A stretch of DNA of 64,000 bases, taken from NCBI GenBank assembly GCA_022432975.1, contig CM039514.1, positions 9,965,519 through 10,029,518 of the forward strand, in the 5' to 3' direction. Position numbers and translations under genes: made by a program. Under the pieces are notes generated by a model. It was not told where the DNA came from and searched no databases. It was given only the letters and a program-made list of their open reading frames with translations. Below, in pieces: positions 1 through 11,288 of this stretch. This DNA is from Begonia masoniana (Eukaryota; Streptophyta; Magnoliopsida; Cucurbitales; Begoniaceae). The stretch's first letter is position 1, and each line of letters starts with the position of its first letter.

Positions 1-909
1 TTCCGCCTTTGTCGTTTAGCGATCGGATGAGGCCTTCTTCGAAGTCTTCCGCCTTTGTCGTTTAGCGATCGGATGAGGCCTTCTTCGAAGTCTTCCGCCT
101 TTGTCGTTTAGCGATCGGATGAGGCCTTCTTCGAAGTCTTCCGCCTTTGTCGTTTAGCGATCGGATGAGGCCTTCTTCGAAGTCTTCCGCCTTTGTCGTT
201 TAGCGATCGGATGAGGCCTTCTTCGAAGTCTTCCGCCTTTGTCGTTTAGCGATCGGATGAGGCCTTCTTCGAAGTCTTCCGCCTTTGTCGTTTAGCGATC
301 GGATGAGGCCTTCTTCGAAGTCTTCCGCCTTTGTCGTTTAGCGATCGGATGAGGCCTTCTTCGAAGTCTTCCGCCTTTGTCGTTTAGCGATCGGATGAGG
401 CCTTCTTCGAAGTCTTCCGCCTTTGTCGTTTAGCGATCGGATGAGGCCTTCTTCGAAGTCTTCCGCCTTTGTCGTTTAGCGATCGGATGAGGCCTTCTTC
501 GAAGTCTTCCGCCTTTGTCGTTTAGCGATCGGATGAGGCCTTCTTCGAAGTCTTCCGCCTTTGTCGTTTAGCGATCGGATGAGGCCTTCTTCGAAGTCTT
601 CCGCCTTTGTCGTTTAGCGATCGGATGAGGCCTTCTTCGAAGTCTTCCGCCTTTGTCGTTTAGCGATCGGATGAGGCCTTCTTCGAAGTCTTCCGCCTTT
701 GTCGTTTAGCGATCGGATGAGGCCTTCTTCGAAGTCTTCCGCCTTTGTCGTTTAGCGATCGGATGAGGCCTTCTTCGAAGTCTTCCGTCTTTGTCGTTTA
801 GCGATCGGATGAGGCCTTCTTCGAAGTCTTCCGCCTTTGTCGTTTAGCGATCGGATGAGGCCTTCTTCGAAGTCTTCCGCCTTTGTCGTTTAGCGATCGG
901 ATGAGGCCT
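1..909. repeat. 46-bp tandem array inside a copia LTR, about 19.8 units
   Basis: Units begin TTCCGCCTTTGTCGTTTAGC at 1, 47, 93 and so on every 46 bp up to 875, the last unit breaking off at about 909. They are essentially identical; the one variant I saw is C to T at 788. The array enters the window already in progress, so the true copy number is higher. The same unit occurs only three times in the partner LTR (9623-9748). Confidence 0.97.
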
Positions 910-1231
910 CGGCTTTGAACGACTTCTTCTTTTATTATTATTTTCACCGGTGGACTTCTGTTTTTATTATTTTTTATTTAAAATCACCGGTGGACTTTTC
1001 TGCAACTTAACCACTGAAAGTGCATTCACAGCCCTGTTTTACTAATATACCTAGAACACTCAACCAAATTCATTAGAAAACTAAAATACCCTTTTCAAGG
1101 GTATTTCCAACAGATTAATCTCAACTGCATATACATTATTTTCATTTAGTAAACATAATCAAATTACAATATTAACCATACAAACACATCATCAAAAACA
1201 AATTTGGACTTAATCATCATTTAAGTCAACA
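1..1231 (-). mobile_element. 3' LTR of SIRE copia element 1 (partial)
   Basis: Positions 910-1231 match 9750-10071 of the other LTR base for base without indels and with about 2% substitutions, ending in ...GTCAACA. The rest of the visible LTR is the 46-bp tandem array. The LTR start (sense 3' end) is not in the window. Confidence 0.9.
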
Positions 1232-1247
1232 ATCTCCCCCTTTTTGA
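1232..1247 (-). other. Polypurine tract of copia element 1
   Basis: On the minus strand this reads TCAAAAAGGGGGAGAT directly before the 3' LTR start TGTTGACTTAAATG. It is the plus-strand priming site used during reverse transcription. The same tract, slightly changed, precedes the LTR of the second SIRE element at 42873. Confidence 0.85.
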
Positions 1248-1594
1248 TGATGACAATCTATAAGTATAAATTTGATTAAATAAGTCTCTCCCCCATAGTT
1301 CTAGCTCCCCCACAGCATATGCATACTTTAAAACTATCATATCCATATTTCACAGATTAATCTCATACATGCTATCAGAATATCAAACTAATCTCATACA
1401 TGCTATCAGAATATCAAACAATGATCAAAGTGTATCAATCAATCTATCAAACAATTATCAGAGTGTATCAATCATCTATGTTCTCCCCCATTGTCATATC
1501 AAAAACAAATAAACACAGAAAAATACAAAATGTGAAACATCAAAGGAAAAGAAAAAAAATTGTTCAATGAGTCACAAAAAGACTAACATCCTAA

Positions 1595-3950
1595 TTAAGT
1601 TAAGTTCTTCATATGTGTCCACATTTCTTGGAGAAAGAAAGAAAACACCGCTGAGTCCAAACTTGGTTGATCAGTAACAGAAGCAGGAGCAGGAAGAGCA
1701 AGGAGAGGAATATGACGTTGATAAGATGCCCAAATTAGTGCCAGAAACTCCATCCATTCCATACACGGAGGGAGCACTGGTGGAGGAACTGATGAAGAAG
1801 CCGCCTGAGAGGAGCCTTGATATAGCACCATGTCTATACATGGTGAAGAGTGGGAGGAGGACGCAGAGACAGAAGAAACTGCTTGTACCTTGACTTGCAG
1901 CTCAGCTTGATGTATATCCAAAGACATGAAACGCTCATTATTCACTGCAGGTCTGAAAACAGGAGGGAGAAAGTCTGCATCACACGGCTCAGGGGAAGAC
2001 TGAGGAGGTGGAGACGGTTCAGGTTGGAGAGCCTCCACTCGAGTCTTGAGCTCCCGAAGTTCCCGAGAGAAAAACTTATGAATACTATCCAGTTTTTGAT
2101 CCATTTGACCCTTAGCCACAACAGCATCTTTTTGCAGATCCTCTTTGAGCTGATTGATCAAACCATTCATAGCAGAGCTCAATTCCACTTTGTTCTGTGC
2201 CAGTTGTGTCTCAAGCAGACTTTGAAAAGAGCTGAAAGCTTTTGCAAGATTATCAAAACTGGTCTTCAACTCATTGTATTGCACCTCACTCATGGAAGAT
2301 CTCCTTTGATATGTTAAAGGAGTGGCAGGGGTACTCTGCAAAATTTCTTCAGGGAGAAGTACTGCAGGAGCAATTGGGACTATTGGAGCAGTTTGGATTT
2401 GAGGAGCAGAAAGTGGAGGAGGAGGAGGTGTAGAAGGAGGAGTAGGGATGACTGGAGATATAGAAGCTGGTGGAGGCAGAGTTGGTAATGTGGATTGAAC
2501 TGGAGGACCATGTTTGATTATAGAAGAAATTGCTCAAAGTATTGGAAAGATGGGTGGAAGAGCAGGCTGAGAAGGCAGTAGGAGAGAAGGTGGAGGTGAA
2601 GTAGGAGGAGGAAGGCTAGGTGCAGGAGCAGAAATAGCTTCAAAGGGATGTGCTAGAGCAAAGGAAGCAGGGGGTCTTGGCGATGGTGAAGGAAGGTGGG
2701 AGCGAGAGACCAGAGAATGAGGAGGGGAAATATCAAAGGCAGGAATCTCTGAGTCACTACCTCCTTCTTTCATTGAGGACTCATCATCCAAAGGCAATTT
2801 CCTTTTGCCTTTTTCTGACAGCTGCTACCTTAGTATCCCTAGCTTTGGATGGATCCATGACAAACTCCCCTTTTCTATTTCTCTTAATTCTCATTCTGTT
2901 CAGTGTAGCCTTGGAATAATAACTAGAAGGTTTAAGATAGGAAGGTTCATCATCCTCAGGAAATTCAACTTCAAATTTCTGAAAGATCTTCATGAGGAGG
3001 AGGTTGTAGGGAAGGGATTGAGACTTGGTAGTAACACTTAGAATCATTCGTCTCAGAATAACATATCCTATATCAAGAGGGGTCTTAAAGTAGATTGAAA
3101 AAAGAACAGCCAATTTCATGTTACTAACTTCATCATAATGACCACCTTTAGGAATAATATTATAACTGATCATTTGATGAAAAAGTCTAGCTCTAATGGT
3201 TAAGTGTTTGCTTTTTAAGGAGTTGGGAGTATTGTTTGGGTCAAGGGCAATTTCTTTCAAAAATTGTTGACCATCAGGAGTTCCAAGAAATGGAGGCTCT
3301 TGCCCTGACAAGTAGAGTTGGGGATGTTTATCTAGATAAGGATACCCCAGAAGTTCATTTAAGAAAGAGGAGATTAAAACTATGCGTTTTCCATACACAT
3401 AGCTCGACACAGTAGATTGATCAGAAGAATAGCCAAGATTGGCATAAAACAGTTTAACAGCCGTGGGGTAAAAGAAGGATTCAACTTCGAATAACCCAAT
3501 TAATCCAATATCTGTCAAAGGTTCTACTAAATTAAAACCAACCAACTCATCAGGAGAAATACCCCTACTAGGAATAAGAGTTTTGAACTTGAAATCATCG
3601 TGATACCTCGTTTCTGCAAACTGAGTGAGGAAAAAGTGAGTTGGCCAATTTGTAGCCCGAGGCAGTTCTCGAGGCTGTCTAGCAGAGAGCTTGGCCTTTT
3701 CAGAGGCGGGTTCCTTGCCAGCTCTTGAAGAAGACTCCATTGAACGATAGAAGAGAATGACAGAGTGCAATCGCGAAGGAGAGAAGAGTTTTTGAAGAGG
3801 AGAAAAATGTTTGTCAGAGCAGAAGCTTGTGAAAGAGCGCGAAAGATGAAGCGTCTTTGTAAAGAAAGAGTTTAAATGAAATAGGGCATCGCCCGAAGAG
3901 AGGAAAACTAAGCATTGGAATCGGATTGCCCGATGGTGTACACGTGTCAT
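1595..3950 (-). pseudogene. SIRE ORF3 (env-position protein), broken
   Basis: The N-terminal part is open from 3950 to 2784 (388 codons); by comparison with the second element the likely start is the ATG at 3740 (MESSS). It resembles the globular domain annotated in plants as putative plant transposon protein, found downstream of RNase H in SIRE elements. A frameshift near 2790 moves the frame into a proline-rich stretch (2797-2534); further breaks lie at 2341-2534. The C-terminal part (2341-1595) has a predicted coiled-coil section and a Pro/Ser-rich tail. The second SIRE copy (45414-43186) has the same order of parts. The function of this protein family is unknown; I see no clear signal peptide or membrane anchor, so the env label is positional only. 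Confidence 0.75.
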
Positions 3951-4039
3951 CAGATTAGAAAAAAAAATATATCATCCGGTGCATATACATCTTCCGATGA
4001 ATAGTAAATGACCGGGCGATGTAAGCACAAAAGGCTTAA

Positions 4040-7000
4040 CTTTTCTCACACTTCATAAGTCCTAACCTTATTCTTATTCCACAGAAGGTTTTCTCATCTA
4101 AAGGCTTTGTGAAGATATCTGCCAATTGATCTTCGGAATTGACAAACTCTAAAGATATATCACCTCTTTGAACATGATCACGAATGAAGTGATATCTTAT
4201 ATCTATGTGTTTGGTTCTAGAATGCTAAATAGGATTTTTAGAAATGTTAATTGCACTGGTGTTATCACACCGAATAGGAATCCTATCATAAAACAGATTG
4301 TAGTCCTCTAGAGTTTGCTTCATCCAAAGCATTTGTGCACAGCAACTGCCTGCAGCAATATATTCACTCTCAGCAGTTGACAATGCAACAGAATTCTGTT
4401 TCTTAGAATACCAAGACACTAGAGATTCTCCTAAGAATTGACAAGTGTCACTGGTGCTCTTCCTATCAATTAGACTATCAGCATAGTCAGAATCAGAATA
4501 TCCTACTAGGTCAAAGGAGGTACCCTTCGGATACCAAAAACCTAAATTATGAGTCCCACTTAAATATTTAAAAATTCTTTTGACAGCAGATAAGTGAGAT
4601 TCCTTGGGGGCAGCATGAAATCTAGCACATAAACAAACGCTAAATAGAATATCTGGCTTACTTGCAGTCAGATATAACAGTGAACCAATCATACCACGAT
4701 ATTTCTTGATATCCACACTTATACCATTTTCATCCTTGTCCAATTTAGTAGTGGTACTCATCGGAGTTTTAGACGATTTGACAGTTTTTAAACCAAATTT
4801 CTTAAGAAGTTCCTTAATGTACTTTTCTTGACATAAGAAAATTCCATCAAGAGATTGACTAATGTGGAATCCTAAGAAAAATTTTAACTTCCACATCATA
4901 CTCATCTCAAATTCACTTTGCATGAGGGAGAAAAACTCATTACACATTTTGACATTTGTTGATCCAAAAATAATATCATCGACATAAATTTGAACTAACA
5001 GAATATCTTTATCCTTTTGCATGGTAAATAGAGTTGAATCAGAGTTACCCTTTTTGAAATTTCTTTCCTCAAGGAAATTCTTCAACCTATCGTACCAAGC
5101 TCTAGGAGCCTGTTTAAGACCATAGAGAGCTTTCCTTAACTTATAGACATAGTCGGGTTTGTCAAAAGCTTCAAAACCTAAAGGTTGCTCAACAAAAACT
5201 TCTTCTGTAATATATCCATTTAAGAATGCACTCTTTACATCCATTTGAAAGAGTGTGAAGTTTTTGAAGCAAGCAAATGCAAGAAGCATCCTAATTGACT
5301 CTAATCTAGCTACAGGGGCAAAAGATTCCTCGAAATCAATACCCTCTTCTTGAGAGTACCCCTTAGCAACTAGTCTAGCCTTGTTTCTCACAACAATCCC
5401 ATTTTCATCTAATTTATTCTTATAAACCCATTTGGTTCCAATAATGGGATGATCCTTAGGCCGTGGAACAAGTTCCCATACCTTGCTCCTTTCAAATTGA
5501 TTTAATTCTTCTTGCATTGCTGAGATCCAATTCTCATCATTCTCGGCCTCTTCAAACTTCTTAGGCTCTATTTGAGAAATAAATGCCACATTGGCACATA
5601 GATTCCTAAGAGAGGATCTAGTCTTAACTCCTAATGAAGGATCACCTAAGACTTCATCTATTGGATGGTTTTTGACAAATTTCCAATCTCTAGGGAGAGT
5701 AGGATTTTCATCCTTGACAGGAATAATATCTAGAGAAGTAGATGAGGGTTCTAAGGATTTCTCTACTTGTAGTGAATCTGAGGGTTTTTCTAAGGAAATA
5801 GAGTCCAGATGATTTTCCAAAGTGACATCCTCATCCACATTGATTGTGGGTTGAGGGGACTCATCAAAGTTGACATGCACTGATTACTCTACAACTAAGT
5901 TCTCCTATTAAAAACTCTATATGCTTTGCTAAAAAGAGAATAACCAAGAAAAATTCCAAGATCAGATTTGGAGTCGAATTTTCCTAAGTTATCCTTAGTG
6001 TTGAGAATAAAGCATTTGCTACCAAAGGCTCTAAAGTATTTAACAGAAGGAGTTTTTCCACTCCAGAGCTCATATGGAGTTTTCTCAAGAATAGGTCTTA
6101 TGGAGACCCGATTTAGAACATAACAGGCTGTTGCAACAGATTCAGCCCAGAAATACTTAGGAAGTGAATTCTCATTAAGCATAGTCCTAGCAAGCTCTTG
6201 GAGAGACCTATTTTTCCTCTCAACAACACCATTTTGCTGAGGGGTCCTAGGAGAAGAGAAATTGTGCTCAATTCCATACTTGAGACACAAGAGTTCAAAT
6301 TTCTCATTTTCAAATTCTCCACCATGATCACTACGAATAGCAACTATGGTGAGCTCCTTTTCATTTTGAACTCTTTTACTAAAACTAGAAAAGGTGTCAA
6401 AAGTTTCATCCTTAGACTTCAGAAAGTGAACCCAAGTAAATCTAGAAAAATCATCAACAATGACGAATGCATAGAATTTTCCTCCTAGGCTAGCTATATT
6501 TGAAGGACCGAAGAGGTCCATGTGAAGGAGTTGAAGAGGCTTAGAAGTTGAAATTTCATTCTTCGATGCAAAAGAAGTTTTGATCAGTTTATCCATTTGG
6601 CAAGCGTCATAGACCTTATCCTTCTCAAAGTATATCTTAGGGATTCCTCTAACTAAATTCTCCTTAGTAATCTTAGCTAAAGTATCCATCCCTACATGTC
6701 CTAATCTCTTATGCCAAATCCAAGAATCATGGGAAGAATTAACAGCAAAACATTTCTCATCAACATGCTCAAAGTCATTCAGATCAACAATATAGACATT
6801 TTCTTTTCTAAATCCTTTAAACAAAACATTGTTGGTTGAAATGTCTTTAATCACACAAGCATTTGATTTGAATGTTACATTATAGCCCTTGTCACACAAC
6901 TGACTTATGCTTACTAGATTATGCTTTAATCCTTCTACTAATAATACATTTTCAATGATTGGTTTAGAAGGATTACCTATATTGCCGATGCCAACAATCC

Positions 7001-7154
7001 TGCCCTTTTGGTTTCCACCAAAAGTGACACTGCTTTTTTTCTTGTTGACAACAGCAAACTTGGTTGAGTCTCCCGTCATATGCCTTGAACAACCACTGTC
7101 AAGGTACCACTGATTCTTCCCAGGAGAGCTGTCAACCTGCAAAACAGTGATCAA
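4040..7154 (-). pseudogene. SIRE copia pol: protease, integrase, RT, RNase H (broken)
   Basis: The first open part (7154-5895) holds the protease motif (LDSGCSRHMTG), integrase zinc-finger remains in which the first Cys of the CxxC pair appears to be Tyr (YDACQ), and the integrase core with Asp, Asp and Glu in MDLFGP, RSDHGGEF and VVERKN. A 1-base deletion plus a stop at 5881-5895 separates it from the second part (5880-4225), which holds the RVT_2 reverse transcriptase with the YVDD active site and RNase H up to [14 protein letters not shown]. There CAG to TAG creates a stop at about 4225; homology continues to about 4040. Pol lies in the -1 frame relative to gag and overlaps its end, so a start codon cannot be fixed. 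Three breaks make it non-functional. Confidence 0.92.
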
Positions 7155-8716
7155 GTAGTCTTCTTAGGTACCCAAATCTTTTGGGTCCTAGTGTTAGTCT
7201 TGGTTCCTTTAGGAACCCACTGTAATTTGCTACCTGGTTTCATACTGTTTGTTTTTAAAGGACATACAAAAGATTTATGTCCTACTTCATTACACATATG
7301 GCAAACAGTAGATTTAACAAAGTAATTCTTATAAGATTTCTTTTTGCTCAATCTGTCATACCCTAAACCAGCTTTATCTAATTGCATTCTCTGGTCACTT
7401 AACAGCATGCTCAGTTGATTACTACTATAAGTGTATTTCTGAACAAAATTATTGAAGGTCTCATTTTTCTTTTTCAGTTCAGAAACTTCTTTTTCATGCT
7501 GATTCCTTTCATTTTCATGCCTCTCAATTAAGCTTGCATTTTCCTTTTTCAGCAAATTATATTTGACCTTTAGCATGCTAAATTGTTTTACAAGATCATT
7601 AAATGCATCAATCATATCACCATCTTCATCAGATTCACTATCACTTAAGGAAATGCTAACCTCATTCTCGTGTGCCATAAAGCAGAGGTTGGCAACTTCC
7701 TCATCTTCTGAAGAAGAGGTGTCACTTTCACTTTCATCCCAAGTAGCCTTCATGGCCTTCTTCTTGAATTTCTTGGGATACTTCTTTGCTTGTGGACAGT
7801 CTGCCTTCATATGACCAGGCTTTCCACACCCAAAGCATGTGATCTCCTTGTCCTTTTGGAACTTCTCACCCTTTGGAAATCTTTTTCCCTGCATCCTCTT
7901 CCGTTGCAGGAATTTACTGAATCTTCTAGTGATGAGAGCTATATCCTCATCATCTTCCTCTTCTTCATCCTCAGATACTTCATTCTTGCTAGAGGAGGCT
8001 TTCAGAGCAATGTCCTTTTTCTTTGTGACCTCCTTTTCTTTGAGGTCCTCCTTTTCGTTTGCCCTCATTGTGATCTCATGTGTCATGAGAGATCCAATGA
8101 GCTCCTCAAGTTTTAGAGCTTTGAGATCCTTTGCTTTCTGTATGGCAGTCACTTTTGGCTGCCAACTTCTTGGAAAACATCTGAGGATCTTCCTGACCTG
8201 TTCTTCACTAGAGTAAGATTTACCAAGAGCTTTCAAACCATTAGTTATGTTAGTAAATCTGGTAAACATTGAAGAGACAGACTCATCCTTAGGCATAGAA
8301 AATAGTTCATACTCATGTATGAGCATATTCAATTTGCTCTCTTTCACTTGATTTGTGCCCTCGTGTGTGACCTCTAATAGGCGCCAAATCTCTTGAGCGC
8401 TCTCACACCCTTGTACTCTATTAAATTCGTCTCTGTTCAGAGCACAGTACAAGGTGTTTATTGCCTTGGCATTTAGGCTCAAGTTCTTTTTATCTGTATC
8501 ATTTAGTTCGTGTGAAGCTTTGGGAGTTCTAATACCGTCTTCTGTTTTAAAAGCTATGTATGGACCATTTTCTATATTATTCCATAGTTCATAGTCAAAA
8601 GCTTGAATGAATATTCTCATTCTAGACTTCCAGTAGACATAATCACTCCTATCGAAAAAGGGAGGTCTATTTGTTGCTTGACCTTCTACTTGTGTGGTGT
8701 TAGTGTTGAATGCCAT
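7151..8716 (-). CDS. gag: SIRE copia Gag, 521 aa, intact frame
   Basis: Capsid and nucleocapsid precursor forming the virus-like particle. The ATG at 8716 lies about 50 bp after the PBS, the usual place. The N-terminal part (about residues 1-210) matches the UBN2/DUF4219 copia gag fold (PPFFDRSDYVYWKSRM). There are two CCHC zinc knuckles: C294/C297/H302/C307 (CFGCGKPGHMKADC) and C472/C475/H480/C485 (CHMCNEVGHKSFVC), separated by acidic-serine stretches and a Glu/Lys-rich coiled-coil segment. The frame is uninterrupted, in contrast with pol and ORF3 of the same element, and ends in TGA just before the -1 pol frame. Confidence 0.93.
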   Translation of the reverse strand: MAFNTNTTQVEGQATNRPPFFDRSDYVYWKSRMRIFIQAFDYELWNNIENGPYIAFKTEDGIRTPKASHELNDTDKKNLSLNAKAINTLYCALNRDEFNRVQGCESAQEIWRLLEVTHEGTNQVKESKLNMLIHEYELFSMPKDESVSSMFTRFTNITNGLKALGKSYSSEEQVRKILRCFPRSWQPKVTAIQKAKDLKALKLEELIGSLMTHEITMRANEKEDLKEKEVTKKKDIALKASSSKNEVSEDEEEEDDEDIALITRRFSKFLQRKRMQGKRFPKGEKFQKDKEITCFGCGKPGHMKADCPQAKKYPKKFKKKAMKATWDESESDTSSSEDEEVANLCFMAHENEVSISLSDSESDEDGDMIDAFNDLVKQFSMLKVKYNLLKKENASLIERHENERNQHEKEVSELKKKNETFNNFVQKYTYSSNQLSMLLSDQRMQLDKAGLGYDRLSKKKSYKNYFVKSTVCHMCNEVGHKSFVCPLKTNSMKPGSKLQWVPKGTKTNTRTQKIWVPKKTT

Positions 8717-8767
8717 GGTAAATATCTCACATAGTGTTCTAATACAACTTAGACAATGATTAACCTT

Positions 8768-8779
8768 GCTCTGATACCA
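8768..8779 (-). other. Primer-binding site of copia element 1
   Basis: The minus strand reads TGGTATCAGAGC, complementary to the 3' end of initiator methionine tRNA, two bases inside the 5' LTR boundary. This fixes the orientation of the element. Confidence 0.95.
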
Positions 8780-8781
8780 AT

Positions 8782-10071
8782 TGTAGGAACGATATTGTCT
8801 AAGAGGGGGGGTGAATTAGACCCTTTTAAATTTTAATCTTTACTCTAACCAAATTTCTCTCTTGAATAAAATTCTTATAAATTAATAGCAGACAAACAAA
8901 TAAAGTAAAGCGAGAGAGAGAGAAATTCGACACCACAGTTTTTAACGTGGTTCGGCCAAACTGCCTACGTCCACGCTCCAAGACTCTCCCTTGAAGATTC
9001 CTTACTTCTCCTCAACGAGAAATGCTGATCGACTTTACGGGCTTCGATCCACAGCCTTACACAATCCTGGATTGAACTTTACGGGCGTCAATCCACTGCC
9101 TTACAAGGTTTTCAGATTTGAATAACAGATTATGATAATCTACTAACTCTCAAAACAGAATCTCAAGTTTTGGAATAGAGAGATGTAGATACAGAGTAAG
9201 CTTTGCAAGTTAGGGCCCAGAAAATCAAATTCGCAAAAAGTTGTATCTTCGTGCTCTAACCTCGGCTTAAATACTATGTCTGCAAATCGGCTTGACTTCA
9301 ATGCTCCTTATCCAATAATGGAAACTTTGTTATTGTTGGAGCAGCTTTCGTACAAAAGCAGGTAGCCGTTGCTATCTGAAAGCGCAAGTCGCCCGACGCC
9401 ATTAATATTCTGGACTTTAAGTTTCTGGGCGAGATACACTGTAGCTTTCGCGGCATAATTTAAAATATGGCGGAAGACGTTGCTTTACAATTCTTGAACC
9501 GGCTTCGTTATGTTTGTGAAGCTTGAGCCGAATCGGTGGATGCTGCTTTAGAAGATGAACCGCTATCAGAAGATGCAGCATTAAACAACTGAACCGCTAT
9601 CAGAAGATGTAGATATGAAGTCTTCCGGTTTTGTCGTCTAGTGAGCGGAGGAGGTCTTCTTCGAAGTCTTCCGCCTTTGTCGTTTAGCGATCGGATGAGG
9701 CCTTCTTCGAAGTCTTCCGCCTTTGTCGTTTAGCGATCGGATGAGGCCCCAGCTTTGAACGACTTCTTCTTTTATTATTATTTTCAACGGTGGACTTCTG
9801 TTTTTATTATTTTTTATTTAAAATCACCGGTGGACTTTTCTGCAACTTAACCACTGAAAGTGCATTCACAGCCCTGTTTTACTAATATACCTAGAACACT
9901 CAACCAAATTCATTAGAAAACTAAAATACCATTTTCAAGGGTATTTCCGACAGATTAATCTCAATTGCATATACATTATTTTCATTCAGTAAACATAATC
10001 AAATTACAATATTAACCATACAAACACATCATCAAAAACAAATTTGGACTTAATCATCATTTAAGTCAACA
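8782..10071 (-). mobile_element. 5' LTR of SIRE copia element 1 (1290 bp)
   Basis: On the plus strand it starts TGTAGGAACG and ends GTCAACA, adjacent to the PBS on its left. It contains three units of the 46-bp repeat. The segment just left of the array also carries shorter CGCTATCAGAAGATG-type words. Confidence 0.93.
9623..9748. repeat. 46-bp repeat, three units, unexpanded state
   Basis: Units start at 9623 (diverged: TTCCGGTTTTGTCGTCTAGT), 9669 and 9715 (canonical). It is the partner of the array at 1-909 and gives the probable pre-expansion copy number. Confidence 0.93.
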
Positions 10072-10551
10072 ACATCATGTTTTGAAAAGAGTACGAAATG
10101 AATTTTGGTATGTAGTAGAAACAGTATGGTATGGTATGAACAAAACAAGGCAAGCATGAGCTGTTAAAGGAAGTAATCGGCCCCTTAATTTAGTATGAGG
10201 ATGTATGATTTAGGAAAAGTGATCAGCTTCCCATCTAGTATGACGATCAACGCATGGCCTTGGGGGAACTGATCCGCCCTCCAACGGTGTATGAGAATTT
10301 TAGGGTGTATGATTTGAGAAAAGTGATCTGCTTCTCATCTATCTAGAGGATCATCCTGAATTTTTAGAGAACCAGTCGAATTCTTCTTTGAAAATACTAC
10401 GTCCAATCCGAATGTATATAGTCTGGAAAGCATCTAGAAACAAATAAAAAAATCAAATTCAACTTCACTAAAAATCCGAGCTGATCGGTTACAGCTCGGA
10501 AAATCCGAGCTAAATTCGGATTTCACGGAGGTGGGCGAGGGTAAACCCCCC

Positions 10552-10559
10552 TATAAATA
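10552..10559 (+). promoter_or_regulatory. TATA box of LTR-like fragment
   Basis: CTATAAATAG in a GC-rich context, flanked by a short inverted repeat (CCCCCCTATAAATAGAGGGG), followed by a pyrimidine-rich leader. A good plant core-promoter match; activity is inferred. Confidence 0.6.
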
Positions 10560-10929
10560 GAGGGGTTCAAGTGATGGAAAAATCACATCACATCTATGCC
10601 TCCCGAGTTCTTCGACAGAGAGAAACACTTATCTCGGTCTCCAACACGGCAAGCCTCCTCCGACGAGAAGAAATCCCTCCTCGACGGGCAACAACTCCGG
10701 AGAGATCAACTCCTCAACATCCGTCAACAAACTATCGGTGTAAAATCCCTCATCTCTCTCTCTGTTTTCAACCCTCCCTCTCGATCTCTCTCTCTCTCTC
10801 ACACACATTCTCTCTCCCTCGACAGATCTCCAGGAAAAACACAAAACAGAGATGGAAAAAGATTGAGTTTTAATCCCAACCCAAGAACGAGTGAACCAAA
10901 CCACCTTGTTCACTAAAGTGTGGTCCATC

Positions 10930-11055
10930 CGAACCAGTTCACTTAAGTCCAGTTGACCCAGACTGGCCCAATTGATCTAAACCGGCCCGATCGACTCAAA
11001 CTGGCCCGATCGACTCAAATCGGTCCGATTGACCCGAACTAACCCGATTGCTCTC
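10930..11055. repeat. About 19-bp tandem repeats with GATCGA core
   Basis: Degenerate units of the form ACTGGCCCGATCGACTCAA repeat about six times. They belong to the theme of GATC-rich short repeats seen in the other LTRs of this window. Confidence 0.75.
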
Positions 11056-11288
11056 AAACAGAATTAAGATTTTATCGATAAAGAATTTCTACCTAAATCT
11101 TTTTGAAATGATTTATTGAAGTAAGAATTAATGTCAAATGTTTTATTTAGGCAGAAAAAGGTTTCAAAAATCCTAAAAACCAACCCAACTCGAACCGATT
11201 CGTTTTAACATAATTTGAAAATCGATTTATAGAAAATTTTAAAATTTCAAATTGGGGAAAAATGAAAATAAGTTTTGGGATCGTTACA

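Larger units (their letters stand above)
1..10071 (-). mobile_element. SIRE/Maximus-type Ty1/copia retrotransposon, left LTR incomplete
   Basis: The element reads on the minus strand: 5' LTR (8782-10071), PBS complementary to initiator Met tRNA (8768-8779), gag, pol in copia order (protease, integrase, RT, RNase H), a third ORF in the env position, polypurine tract, and 3' LTR (up to 1231). SIRE assignment rests on the long LTRs, the polypurine tract AAAAAGGGGGAGAT, the large two-knuckle gag and the extra ORF after RNase H. Its left end lies outside the window, so only one side of the target duplication could be seen (ACATC at 10072-10076). Frameshifts and stops in pol and ORF3 mean it cannot act alone. 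Seven differences over about 325 bp between the two LTR ends, counted by eye, suggest a fairly young insertion. Confidence 0.93.
10072..11288 (+). mobile_element. LTR-like fragment in plus orientation, left end lost
   Basis: Non-coding sequence beginning at the copia 1 insertion point and ending ...GGGATCGTTACA at 11288, where sequence typical of another gypsy LTR takes over. It has a TATA box (10552-10559) followed by a CT-rich leader (10755-10820), as in an LTR promoter, and a cluster of near-19-bp repeats. The short open frames here (10571-10928) lie in this leader and look non-coding. Clade not determined; its left end is presumably beyond the copia insertion. Confidence 0.5.

Noticed and set aside
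1..909. CRISPR-like look of the 46-bp regular array
   Set aside because: There are no variable spacers: the whole 46-bp period is identical, and it lies within a plant copia LTR.
7563..8216. Plus-strand frames opposite copia gag
   Set aside because: Antisense shadows of the real gag frame; Ser/Phe-rich because gag is Glu/Lys-rich.
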